A stretch of 47,914 bases of DNA from Cladosporium sp. IMV 00045 (taxonomy: Eukaryota > Ascomycota > Dothideomycetes > Cladosporiales > Cladosporiaceae). A program made the position numbers and the translations under genes. Location of the stretch: contig MSJI02000473.1 in the NCBI GenBank assembly GCA_001931905.2, positions 1 to 47,914 of the forward strand, written 5' to 3'. Positions 21,620 through 31,024 of this stretch are shown here, one piece after another. Position 1 is the first letter of the stretch, and every line of letters starts with the position of its first letter. The notes beneath the pieces are model-generated. The model worked only from the letters and a program-made list of their open reading frames with translations, was not told the DNA's origin and did no database searches.

Positions 21620-23293
21620 CTATTTACCGTACTGAAAGTTGCCAAATCCAGCAGCACCCAGACTTCCAGCTCCCATGCTGTGTCCAAAGTGTGGACCAGG
21701 AGTTCCTGCATTCAAACCCGCGTGCGTGTTGGTGGGAGTTGAAGGGTTGTTAGGAGTGTGGCCGGTTGCGAAGCTAGCGGCAACACCGGTAAGGCCGTTC
21801 GCCTGCTGTTGAGGCGTACCTTGGGCGGCGAAGAATTCCTCGCGATACTGCTGTGAAGCGGGAAGCGGGACGCCGTGCAGGCCGTAGATCTGATCGGCAA
21901 GGTCGTCAGGCAGGTCGCCACCGAAGACTCTGTTGCGCATAGCCCAGAAGACTGATCCGGTGAGCCAAGCGTCAGAGCCACCAGTGTGTGCTGGGCCGAC
22001 ACGGTGGCAGGAAAGGGTGTCGGCAAGATCTTGGAGACCAGAGCGCGAGCCAAGATCGCTGATGATGCGCGAGCTTTCTGATGTCAAGCGGCCTTGTGTG
22101 TTCATGCGTTGCGCGTGGCGGAGGAGAAACTTGATGTCCCATAGCTTGGGGAAGTAGATGCCCACGACGTCGAAAAATCCACTCTGGTCCTCGGGGAGCC
22201 CCTTTGCGGTCAAAAGCTTGACCAGGTAGCCGAAGTCGTATCCGCTATGAAACGACAGCCAGTTGACCTCGTCATTGCAGACCAGACCAGATGTGGTGAG
22301 AAGTGAGCCAAAAGAGTCGAGATCAATGCCCATCTCGCGATTCTTGTCAAACTCAACACCACTCTGTTCGAGGAGCTGGATCGAGGGCTCAGAAAACATG
22401 TCCTCATTGAGGTTGAATTTAAAGTTGAACACCCAGGTGCAAGGCAGGTACATGAGGTTGTTTGGATATGGCGATTTTCCGTTCAGTTGGCTAATGAGAG
22501 ATGGGTCGGGCTGTTGTGGTGGGAGATCTCCTTCCGCGGTCCAGACAGTGATCCCGAGCTGAATAGGCTTCAGGAGGTCGACGTTGCAGCGAAGCGTTTG
22601 GTAGTGATACTCAGCCTTACTGCCAGCGAAGTTACCAATAGGTCTAGCAACGATACCAGGGAACTCGGCGTCCTAAAGAACATGTTAGTGAGTGAACATA
22701 GAAATTGTCGCCTGAGGATTGCAGGGAGGCCGGTCGATGCAGGTAGCTACATGTATGCGACATGCAGATTGTCGCCGCAAGATGCCGTCCAGCCTGAAAC
22801 CTCAGTGTAAGTGATGACGTACCATTGAGACGTAAGGATACTCGATGATGAGCTGTCGGAGAACGGCCATTTCTTGCTCAAGATTGTGCCGCCAAACCTG
22901 TCGTATCCTGCTGTTGGCCCCAGATTTGTTGTCCAAACTTGCTGCCTCCAATTGATGTGCTGAGTGTTCCTGCATCGCCGCGCCCCTGGCAAACCCCTGC
23001 TGTGCTGCCACAGAAGCAAGACCTTGCCCTTGTCCTCCTATTGCGCCGCCGTTGAAGACCGAACTGCTAGCACCGGGCGTGAAAGCATTGGCGCCGTATG
23101 TTGATGAAGATGGGAACGGGGAGATGCCGCCATTGATCGCAGTGCCGCCGAAACCGGGTTGTGAATTGAAGCTTCCTGGTAGATGTGATGGCTGGCTCTG
23201 ATATGAGCTCTGAGGAATAGAGTGTTGTGCATTGAGATGTACGAATGGGTTCGACATGTGCGAGGGATGCATGCGGCTCACTTGGGGAGGCAT
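21620..23293 (-). CDS. CCR4-NOT deadenylase subunit CAF1/POP2
   Basis: Exon 1 is 23293-22823 and exon 2 is 22672-21620, joined in phase 0 to give 507 aa. The chosen start is the first ATG in frame (MPPQVSRMHPSHMS), which agrees with the MPP.. starts of fungal relatives. A Gly/Ser/Gln-rich region of about 110 residues precedes the DEDD nuclease domain, which begins at IRQVWRHNLEQEMAVLRQLI. Exonuclease residues are seen at the exon junction (YPYVSM/DAEFPG, Asp158 and Glu160), FHSGYDFGYL (Asp303) and HTGGSDAWLT (His386, Asp391). The complex shortens mRNA poly(A) tails and represses translation. A Gly/Ala/Thr-rich tail follows the domain. The frame remains open for 411 nt upstream of the ATG (see findings), so a longer N-terminus from a spliced upstream exon is possible. 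Confidence 0.93.
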
Positions 23294-24136
23294 GGCTGCG
23301 GCTGGTCGTGCGCGCAAGAAGATAGGCGGTGGTGGAGGAGGAGGAGGTTGCTGATATGTCCTGTTGGAAGCGACGAAGTTCTGACTGACTTGCCGCGAAT
23401 AGGTGGGATTTGGTGGTGTGTTTTGATGGCGTTGTCTGTTGCGCTCTCGCTCAATCCGCTTCCTGTGGAACCTGGCGTTTTTGTATGTCTGAAATTCCCT
23501 ATGCCACTGGTTGAAACGTCGTGTATGTTCAGCACTTTCGTGGGCCGTGTGCGATCGATCTAGAGTGGGCAGCGGATTCTGCGATATCCATTCGTCTTCG
23601 GATGAATCGTCCCGAATGCGGCTATTGTCAAACGACGGAGATGGATTTGGTTGTCCTCGGAGCGGCTTTTGTGGTGTCTGGTAATTCGAATACACTAGGC
23701 GCAAGGCAATTAGCGACTAGGTATTGACGCGCGAATGGCAGACTACTGGTCGTGGTGAGAGCACGTGGCTGCAGAAGCCTTCGAGTCTGGATGGCGAGGC
23801 AGTGATTCTTCCAGTAGACTATGCTTGCGATGGCACGTCAGTATTGCTAGTCGGCGAGATTGGCGAGATGTGATGTGGTATGCCAGCAGTTCGAGTTGGC
23901 AACCTCGAGTAGGAGATCTGTCTGCGATGCTCATCTCGCAGCCGACCACGCTGTGGAAGCAACTCAACGAGGCAAGTGCGGCGAAGCTCCCGCTTGGAAG
24001 GTGCCTCCTCCAGCGACAGCACCGCACCTCAAGCCGGTTGTAGGTAAGCAACTACGCGCCATTGAATCACCTGGTACGATTTCCTCGAGCTATACACCTG
24101 TCTGACCGCGCATTCTCACACTGTACAGAACACACA
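23294..24136. promoter_or_regulatory. Divergent region, CAF1 and NDUFB3 promoters
   Basis: The 843 nt hold the leaders and promoters of both genes. The 411 nt next to CAF1 (23294-23704) are open in the CAF1 frame and have coding-like composition but no ATG. The NDUFB3 side has no clear TATA box. Confidence 0.5.
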
Positions 24137-24473
24137 ATGGCACCCAGACCCAACCTCACCGGATTCGACCCGCAAAAGTTCGCTGCGGCGGCTGGCCAAC
24201 CTGCGAACGACCCATGGGCAAGAGCGTACGTCTGGACCTGATCGCGACACCCGATGGAGGAGGACGACAGCAGTTCAAGTACAGTACATGGACATACTAA
24301 CATTGCGCAGTGAGGCGTGGAGATACACCGGTCCCTTCAGCCGGGGCCAGCGCTTCAAGGGCTCATTCCCTGGATTCGGCATTGCCCTGGGCGCATTCGC
24401 AGTCTACGTTGCATACGACAAACTCATCGCCGACCACGGCCACCACGACCACCACGGCGAGGGACACCACTAG
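24137..24473 (+). CDS. NADH:ubiquinone oxidoreductase NDUFB3/B12-like subunit (complete copy)
   Basis: Exon 1 is 24137-24225 and exon 2 is 24311-24473, giving 83 aa. DPWARAEAWRYTGPFSRGQR and FKGSFPGFGIALGAFAVYVA are the signature of the NDUF_B12 family: an N-terminal matrix stretch, then one membrane helix, then a His/Asp-rich C-terminus (DHGHHDHHGEGHH). It is an accessory subunit of the distal membrane arm of mitochondrial complex I. There is no cleavable presequence, as usual for this subunit. Exon 2 and the sequence after it (from 24288) recur at 28827 beyond the assembly gap. Only this copy has exon 1. Confidence 0.9.
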
Positions 24474-25358
24474 AGGAATGAGGGGTGCCGAGGGAAGCCT
24501 GTATAGTGCATAGGCGCGGCGTTTTGGGCGTGCTTCGTTCGCGTTGGGGTGCTGCAAGGCACAATTCGGGGGAGAACCAGGCAGAGGCAGAGGCTTGAGA
24601 GAAGAAGGATAAAAGCATGCCGAGCTGGAATGACGCCCTGAAATGTGGCTGTATCTATAAGAGATGAATGTCAATATCGACCCCGTTTTCGTAAGGTTTC
24701 TGTCTTTGCAAGTGACTGCAACATTGCCAGGAGGCAGAAAGCTCTTGTCAATTCTGGATGGATCTCACATGTAGCATTTGGGTGAGTCCTCGAAGCAATG
24801 CAAGCATTAGTTACCAGGAGACAATTCAAGCAGCGGCACGACGTACTAAGCCCTGATGATATGTAAAGTCGCTTTTCACTGAAGTTATGTTCTTGGAACA
24901 GAATCACCCTCGTCAGCCCTTGAGACCATTGATATGGTTGGTACATTCATATACACATGCTGCATGGACTGATGACGCCTTGTAGCAGTACCTATCTTCA
25001 ATCAAATTGCTCCCCCACATTTGATTAAGCCTCAATGAATTTGTCAGCCGTCAGCCCGAAAAGTACCCCGGTTTCCCCGGATAATCTCGAATTATTATCA
25101 CTTTCTCGCTTCCAGTGATCTCCAACGGCGGCACAAGACAAACGAACTAACGCCTCTCACGCAGGTCTCACTTGCTATTCGCGGACTTGATTCCACACCT
25201 CACGCTCTCTTTTGTCTCGGCGCGCACCCGCACGACCAACCATGCAACAATGACAATCCCACCATGAGCGCGCAACGACGACTGACGACCGCACCGCCGC
25301 CACCACTCCCACACCCACCACCATCATCTCTCCCCCCACCGTCTCCCGCGCAGCAGAG
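24474..25358. other. Intergenic region, NDUFB3 3' end and carrier promoter (copy 1)
   Basis: Compared with copy 2, the part from about 24720 to 24970 is strongly diverged, while about 24971-25358, directly upstream of the carrier start, is nearly identical. The second part therefore looks like the functional promoter and leader. Confidence 0.6.
25066..25080. promoter_or_regulatory. Candidate site: CCCCGG direct repeat in carrier promoter
   Basis: CCCCGG-TTT-CCCCGG lies about 280 nt upstream of the carrier ATG inside the block conserved between the copies (identical at 29620-29634). A CGG-containing direct repeat fits a Zn2Cys6-type factor. The factor is unknown. Confidence 0.35.
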
Positions 25359-25410
25359 ATGCCGCGGGTCTACCCTCCGCTCGAAGGGCGGCAGCCGAGC
25401 GTCTACCTGA
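25242..25410 (+). promoter_or_regulatory. Cluster of three upstream ORFs before the carrier start (copy 1)
   Basis: Three ATGs precede the main ATG at 25359. uORF1 (25242-25253) has three codons. uORF2 (25250-25267) has five. uORF3 (25264-25410) has 48 codons, is in another frame and overlaps the start of the carrier by about 50 nt. All three recur in copy 2, so they may restrain translation of the carrier. Confidence 0.5.
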
Positions 25411-26475
25411 CGCCGTCGCTCGTTGAATCGACCGCGGGCTTCACCGCCGGCATCGTGTCGACACTGGCCGTCCACCCCTTCGACGTCGTCAAGACCCGCC
25501 TCCAAATCGAGCAGAGCGTGCAAGCCCGCCCGGGCAACAGCTGGCGCGTCATCCGCCAGATCGCCAACGAGGCCTGGCATGAAGGCCTGCACGGGCACGG
25601 CAAGCTGCGCGACTCGGCGCAGGTCGTGCGCAGCTTCTACCGCGGCCTGATGCCCAATATGATCGGGAACAGCGTCAGCTGGGGCCTGTACTTCATGTGG
25701 TACGGGAAGATCAAGGACTTGATCGCCTCGGCGAGAGGAGGAGCGCACATTGCTGGAGGAGGGAGCAGGACTTTGAGCTCGAGCGATTATTTCCTCGCTT
25801 CCGGTGTCAGTGGGATCCTCACCGCCGTCACGACGAATCCGATCTGGGTGATCAAGACGCGCATGCTCTCGACGGCACGCAACTCGCCTGGCGCCTACCG
25901 TTCGATCACGCACGGGACCGTCGATCTGTACCGCTCGGAGGGTCTGAAAGGCTTCTACCGCGGACTGCTCCCTTCGCTTTTCGGCGTGAGCCACGGCGCG
26001 ATTCAGTTCATGGTGTACGAGAGGTTGAAGGACCACTGGGGCATGTCGCGCACGGGAGGCAAGCAGGGCTTGACCAACATGGATTACCTCTACCTCAGCG
26101 CTGCGAGCAAGATGTTCGCCGGCAGCATCACGTACCCCTATCAAGTGGTGCGGGCGCGCTTGCAGACTTACGATGCAAAGGCAAAGTATGACGGGGTCGG
26201 GGATGTGATGAAGCAAGTTTGGAAGAACGAGGGGTTGAGGGGTTTCTACAAAGGGTTCGTTGGTTTTCTTCCCTGAACTCGCAGGGCATGCCTTGTCCTG
26301 TGAAGTTTCTTGAGTTTGTTTTGTGCTGACCAATATTCTCTCCTCATTTCGCAGACTCGGACCGAACATCATCAGAGTCCTGCCCTCGACATGCGTGACG
26401 TTCCTAGTTTACGAGAACATGAAGTTCTACCTTCCTCGGATGCTGCAATCTCACCACGATGAAGAGCACGTCTAG
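25359..26475 (+). CDS. Mitochondrial FAD/folate-type carrier (FLX1/SLC25A32-like), copy 1
   Basis: Exon 1 is 25359-26254 and exon 2 is 26355-26475 (GTTCGT donor, CGCAG acceptor), encoding 338 aa. It has the three repeats of the mitochondrial carrier family, with signature motifs PFDVVKTRLQ (after TAGFTAGIVSTLAVH), NPIWVIKTRM and YPYQVVRARLQ, each followed by the family's (D/E)GxxGFYRG-type motif (SFYRGLMPN, LKGFYRGLLPS, LRGFYKGLGPN). The Trp in PIWVIKTRM is characteristic of the FLX1/folate-carrier branch, as is the overall order. It is expected in the inner mitochondrial membrane, exchanging FAD or folates; the exact substrate is inferred. It differs from copy 2 mainly in a loop near residue 125 (GGAHIAGGGSRT), where it has two extra residues, and by Glu for Gly near the C-terminus. 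Confidence 0.9.
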
Positions 26476-26736
26476 ACCCTCGAGGAGCGGAAGCAATAAT
26501 CGACGAAGATTTTGGATAGAAGATGGACGACCACCACGTGCTGCTGCAGTCTCGCGACGCAGAGCACATTTCGGGCAGCATGAAATATCGTAATGAGACG
26601 AACGACAACTGGCCAGAATAAAAGGCAGCAGCGACTCCGAAATTGGCAAACTTCTAGAGAGGGAGACACCTCGCATTTTGAAGGCTCTTTGTACAGAGAC
26701 GCAGGAAGGCAATGATGGATTATCATCATCATCGTT

Positions 26737-26772
26737 AGCAGCAGCAGCAGCAGCAGAAGCAGCAGAAGCAGC
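26737..26772. repeat. (CAG)n imperfect repeat
   Basis: AGC/CAG units interrupted by GAA, about 12 units. The matching tract in copy 2 (31278-31294) is shorter. Confidence 0.85.
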
Positions 26773-26830
26773 ATTGAGCGAGCAGGGCATGTGGCGTTTT
26801 CCACGGATGGCGTCTCGGCAGAGCTTGGAT

Positions 26831-26831
<1 letters not shown>

Positions 26832-26861
<30 letters not shown>

Positions 26862-26862
26862 A
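26832..26862. repeat. (AAG)n microsatellite, copy 1
   Basis: About ten AAG units. Copy 2 has about thirteen or fourteen at the same place, so the tract length is polymorphic. Confidence 0.9.
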
Positions 26863-27510
26863 GTTGCAAAGAAACAACCACCTACCCATACCTACATTAG
26901 ATGCGCGCACGCGCCTTTTTCCTAGATACATCCGGGCAGACTGGTAGAAACCTTGCACCTTGCCCACCAACTTCGATCAGATCAGATCGGTCATCATCAT
27001 TACAATCCCTGCTTCACTTTCGTCTTCTTCGTAATTCTTCGAATCAATCAATTCATCAAGTACATCAAGCTCCCTCGGGCATTCTCGCATCTTTGAAAAC
27101 AGGGCCCGGGTATAGTCGGAGCGAGAAGAGGGAGAAGAAACAATGCTCGCTTCTTGACTTCGAGATATGAAGTCACGAGGTTCGATGGTGGCTGCTTCAC
27201 ACGATAATCGCAAAAAGTCGCCCACGGGTGTTTGCGGCCTCGGACGATCACGGCGTGTTGTTTTCTCGACATGTTCGTTGGTCAGACATGGTATGGGTCG
27301 TGGTTGGTTTCGCTACGAGGTGTTGGTTGCTTGGTTTCTTGAGGAAGGTACTTAAATCGACAAAGTTAAACACAAAATTGTGAAGAATAAGCAGTTTGAT
27401 GAACCATGGGAGAGCTGATGGGCATGATATTCGGTCGGACGGGTGGAGTGGGAACTGAGTTCGAAGGTGCGTCTTATGTATATCCAACAGAGCATAAAGC
27501 CATAGGTGGT

Positions 27511-27537
27511 CGACGAGAACACCTTGGGTTCTCGACG
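27511..27537. other. Conserved hairpin upstream of MDH (copy 1)
   Basis: CGACGAGAAC and GTTCTCGACG form a stem of nine pairs with one A-A mismatch around a 7-nt loop (ACCTTGG). The same sequence occurs at 32133-32159 although neighbouring DNA has diverged. Confidence 0.45.
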
Positions 27538-27815
27538 CGGCTATACGACGAAGTGGGTGTTGTCGTCGGCAATTGTTGGAAGAGTCGACATCGCCTACGG
27601 GTGGATAGGGAAGACTGCACGGCTGTGTTCTGAGAAACAAGACAGTTTGATTACACAGTTGGAGGGCTGACAGAGTAGAGAATGCTCCTTGTAATCGTGA
27701 ATGAAGCTGTTGGTATACGCGACGAGCGTCTTTGCTTACTCATTATTACATATCAAGGAAGGCAATCCGGTCATATCATCGTTCAGGTCGTCTATAATCG
27801 ACAGTTGATCATCCC

Positions 27816-27820
27816 CCAAT
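27816..27820 (+). promoter_or_regulatory. CCAAT box in MDH promoter (copy 1)
   Basis: CCAAT about 310 nt upstream of the MDH ATG, at the edge of a block shared with copy 2. It is a possible target of the HAP complex. Confidence 0.4.
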
Positions 27821-28128
27821 CCCCGAGGTCGGCTCGGCGGAATAGACCGAAGCTTGCATGTGGGCTGGCAACGGAACCCCTCGATGGCGGGGCAAGTGGG
27901 AGGTTTGTGCGGGCGGGCGTGCTTGCCCTGCCTGGCCTCCTGCCTGCGATACAAACACGCCAGGTCGCCAGAGCTGTGTGTGATCTTCGCTCCAGTCTCT
28001 CAACCAACTCTCCTCTCAAATTTCCTCTCATCCACTTCACTTACCCAAACTCTCTCTTCAACCTCACTTCTACATCCAACTCCTACTTACACCTTCCAAA
28101 CAAAACTCACTCTCACAACACCGTCAAT

Positions 28129-28806
28129 ATGGTCAAAGCAGGTGCGGGGTTCCCCAACACAGTCACTGACAACTCAAAACAACACCTTGCTAACGAGTAC
28201 TTCACCCAGTCGTCGCTGGTGCCGCCGGTGGTATTGGTCAGGTAAGAACAGTCATCCCATCATTCAATCCTCGAGACTCCTACTCACACATCTCACAGCC
28301 TCTGTCCCTCCTCCTCAAGGCTTGCCCGCTCGTCGACAAGCTCGCGCTCTACGATGTCGTCAACACCCCCGGTGTGGCCACCGACCTCTCTCACATCTCC
28401 TCCATCGCCCAGATTGAGGGATTCCTTCCCGCCGACGATGGTCTCAAGAAGGCCTTCACTGGCGCTGACATCGTCGTCATCCCCGCTGGCATTCCCCGTA
28501 AGCCCAAACCCATCATGCCATCCATCATGGTACCCCGCCATCCGCCCGAACAAGAGCTAAGCATATACCCGCAGGCAAGCCTGGCATGACCCGTGACGAC
28601 CTCTTCAAGATCAACGCCGGCATCGTCAAGGGCTTGATCGAGGGCATCGCTGAGCACTGCCCCGACGCCTACATCCTCGTCATCTCCAACCCCGTCAACA
28701 GCACCGTCCCCATCGCCGCCGAGGTCCTCAAGAAGGCCGGCAAGTTCAACCCCCAGAAGCTTTTCGGTGTCACCACCCTCGACGTCGTCCGTGCCGAGAC
28801 CTTCGT
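28129..28806 (+). CDS. Malate dehydrogenase, NAD-dependent, copy 1, cut by the assembly gap
   Basis: Exons 28129-28141, 28210-28241, 28299-28497 and 28575-28806 are visible, then the sequence runs into Ns. About 158 of the expected 329 residues are present and identical in protein sequence to copy 2 over that stretch. The Rossmann motif [11 protein letters not shown], the substrate-binding loop [12 protein letters not shown] and [11 protein letters not shown] are there. The catalytic-His part and the C-terminus are missing. With no frameshift or stop in the visible part, it is better read as an incomplete sequence than as a proven pseudogene. Confidence 0.9.
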
Positions 28807-28826
28807 NNNNNNNNNNNNNNNNNNNN
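28807..28826. other. Assembly gap of 20 Ns
   Basis: Twenty Ns join the truncated MDH of copy 1 to the truncated NDUFB3 of copy 2. The round number suggests a placeholder rather than a measured length. Any frame read across it is meaningless. Confidence 0.98.
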
Positions 28827-28849
28827 ATGGACATACTAACATTGCGCAG

Positions 28850-29012
28850 TGAGGCGTGGAGATACACCGGTCCCTTCAGCCGGGGCCAGCGCTTCAAGGG
28901 CTCATTCCCTGGATTCGGCATTGCCCTGGGCGCATTCGCAGTCTACGTTGCATACGACAAACTCATCGCCGACCACGGCCACCACGACCACCACGGCGAG
29001 GGACACCACTAG
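28850..29012 (+). CDS. NDUFB3-like subunit, copy 2, exon 2 only
   Basis: Exon 2, including the acceptor and stop, is identical to copy 1 (24311-24473). Exon 1 with the start codon would lie in or before the gap. The ATG at 28827 is intron sequence and not a start. If the gap is truly short, this is a 5'-truncated gene remnant; if the copies are haplotypes, it is the same gene seen twice. Confidence 0.85.
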
Positions 29013-29913
29013 AGGAATGAGGGGTGCCGAGGGAAGCCTGTATAGTGCATAGGCGCGGCGTTTTGGGCGTGCTTCGTTCGCGTTGGGGTGCTGCAAGGCA
29101 CGATTTGGGGGAGAACCAGGCAGAGGCAGAGACTTGAGAGAAGAAGGATAAAAGCATGCCGAGCTGGAATGACGCCCTAAAATGTGGCTGTATCCATAAG
29201 AGATGAATGTCAATATTGACCCCATTTTCGTAATGTTTCTGTGTTTGCAAGTGACTGCAACATTGCCAGGACGCACAAGGCCGTCTCCTCTATTCGTTCT
29301 AACTGAACTTTATTTAAAGCATCCAGGTCATTCCTCGAAGCAATGCGAATGCATGTTGCCAGAAGTTAATCCAAACAGCAGCAGGACCTACAAAGCCCTG
29401 ACGTTATATGTGTTTGTGTTCGAAAAATGTAAGTTCAATGGTGTATCTTGAATGGTTGAGAACATTGATATGGTATGTATAACTATATATACATGTTAGG
29501 TATCTTAGGTATATTCACGCACTTGATGACGCCGTGTAGCAGTACCTATCTTCAATCAAACTGCTCCCCCACATTTGATTAAGCCTCAATGAATTTGTCA
29601 GCCGTCAGCCCGAAAAGTACCCCGGTTTCCCCGGATAATCTCGAATTATTACCACTTTCTCGCTTCCAGATGATCTCCAAAGGCGGCACAAGACAAACGA
29701 ACTAACGCCTCTCACGCAGGTCTCACTTACTATTCGCGGACTTGATTCCACACCTCACGCTCTCTTTTGTCTCGGCGCGCACCCGCACGAGCAACCATGC
29801 AACCATGACAATCCCACCATGAGCGCGCAACGACGACTGACGACCGCACCGCCGCCACCACTCCCACACCCACCACCATCATCTCTTCCCCCACCGTCCC
29901 CCGCGCAGCAGAG
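29013..29913. other. Intergenic region, NDUFB3 3' end and carrier promoter (copy 2)
   Basis: About 29270-29520 is diverged from copy 1, while 29523-29913 is closely conserved. It holds the CCCCGG direct repeat at 29620-29634. No gene is seen. Confidence 0.6.
29620..29634. promoter_or_regulatory. Candidate site: CCCCGG direct repeat (copy 2)
   Basis: Same 15 nt and same context as 25066-25080. Confidence 0.35.
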
Positions 29914-29965
29914 ATGCCGCGGGTCTACCCTCCGCTCGAAGGGCGGCAGCCGAGCGTCTACTTAA
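29797..29965 (+). promoter_or_regulatory. Cluster of three upstream ORFs before the carrier start (copy 2)
   Basis: ATGs at 29797, 29805 and 29819 reproduce the copy 1 layout. The longest uORF again has 48 codons and overlaps the carrier start. Its stop is TAA (29963-29965) where copy 1 has TGA, so the stop position survived two base changes that are silent in the carrier frame. Confidence 0.5.
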
Positions 29966-31024
29966 CACCGTCCCTCGTCGAATCGACCGCGGGCTTCACC
30001 GCCGGCATCGTGTCGACACTGGCCGTCCACCCCTTCGACGTCGTCAAGACCCGCCTCCAAATCGAGCAGAGCGTGCAAGCCCGCCCGGGCAACAGCTGGC
30101 GCGTCATCCGCCAGATCGCCAACGAGGCCTGGCATGAAGGCCTACACGGGCACGGCAAGCTGCGCGACTCGGCGCAGGTCGTGCGCAGCTTCTACCGCGG
30201 CCTGATGCCCAATATGATCGGGAATAGCGTCAGCTGGGGCCTGTACTTCATGTGGTACGGGAAGATCAAGGACTTGATCGCCTCGGCGAGAGGAGGCTCG
30301 CATACTGGAGGGGTTAGAAGTCTGAGCTCGAGCGATTACTTCCTCGCTTCCGGCGTCAGTGGGATTCTCACCGCCGTCACGACGAATCCGATCTGGGTTA
30401 TCAAGACGCGCATGTTGTCGACGGCACGCAACTCGCCCGGCGCCTACCGTTCGATCACGCACGGGACCGTCGATCTGTACCGCTCGGAGGGTCTCAAAGG
30501 CTTCTATCGCGGACTGCTCCCTTCGCTTTTCGGCGTGAGCCACGGCGCGATCCAGTTCATGGTATACGAGAGGTTGAAGGATCACTGGGGCATGTCGCGG
30601 ACGGGAGGCAAGCAGGGCTTGACCAACATGGATTACCTCTACCTCAGCGCTGCGAGCAAGATGTTCGCCGGCAGCATCACCTACCCCTACCAGGTGGTGC
30701 GGGCGCGGTTGCAGACTTACGATGCGAAGGCGAAGTATGACGGGGTCGGGGATGTGATGAAGCAAGTTTGGAAGAATGAGGGGTTGAGGGGGTTTTACAA
30801 AGGGTTCGTTGGTTTTCCTCCCTGAGATCGCAAGGCGTGCCTTGTCCTGCGAAGTTTCTTGAGTTTGTTTTGTGCTGACCAATATTCTCTCCTCATTTCG
30901 CAGACTCGGACCGAACATCATCAGAGTCCTACCTTCGACATGCGTGACGTTCCTAGTTTACGAGAACATGAAATTCTACCTTCCGCGGATGCTGCAATCT
31001 CACCACGATGGAGAGCACGTCTAG
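29914..31024 (+). CDS. Mitochondrial FAD/folate-type carrier (FLX1/SLC25A32-like), copy 2
   Basis: Exon 1 is 29914-30803 and exon 2 is 30904-31024, encoding 336 aa. Intron length (100 nt) and splice sites match copy 1. All three carrier signatures are kept (PFDVVKTRLQ, NPIWVIKTRM, YPYQVVRARLQ). Protein differences from copy 1 are confined to the loop after IASARGG (SHTGGVRSLSSS here, two residues shorter) and one Gly for Glu near the C-terminus, while many third positions differ. Both copies look functional, and protein sequence has been under selection since they split. Confidence 0.9.

Larger units (their letters stand above)
26476..28128. other. Intergenic region, carrier 3' end and MDH promoter (copy 1)
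   Basis: The 1.65 kb contain two trinucleotide repeats, a hairpin conserved between copies, and a G/C-rich MDH upstream block (about 27810-28010) that is almost identical to copy 2. No gene is recognised; open frames are not preserved between the copies. Confidence 0.6.
24288..28806 (+). repeat. Duplicated block, copy 1 (NDUFB3 end - carrier - MDH start)
   Basis: This 4519-nt segment matches 28827-33435 in order and orientation. It begins inside the NDUFB3 intron and ends inside MDH exon 4, where the 20-N gap starts. The first 275 nt (24288-24562) and the last 158 nt (28649-28806) are identical to copy 2. The middle has many substitutions and indels, mostly silent in the coding parts, and the copies differ by 90 nt in total length. 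It is a true tandem duplication or two haplotypes placed side by side; see findings. Confidence 0.9.

Noticed and set aside
23743..24051. Minus-strand frame as a first exon for CAF1
   Set aside because: The frame has an ATG but no convincing donor to join the acceptor near 23683, and the peptide has no likeness to CAF1 proteins. It was left as an open question rather than annotated.
25200..26372. 390-codon minus-strand open frame opposite the carrier, with a similar one in copy 2
   Set aside because: The plus strand encodes a complete carrier with family motifs and splice sites. The antisense frame is a by-product of GC-rich third positions and its product (His/Arg/Ala-rich) matches no family.
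28586..29012. Open frames crossing the 20-N gap that fuse MDH to NDUFB3 sequence
   Set aside because: The Ns are a placeholder, so frame across them has no meaning. The ATG at 28827 is intron sequence of NDUFB3.
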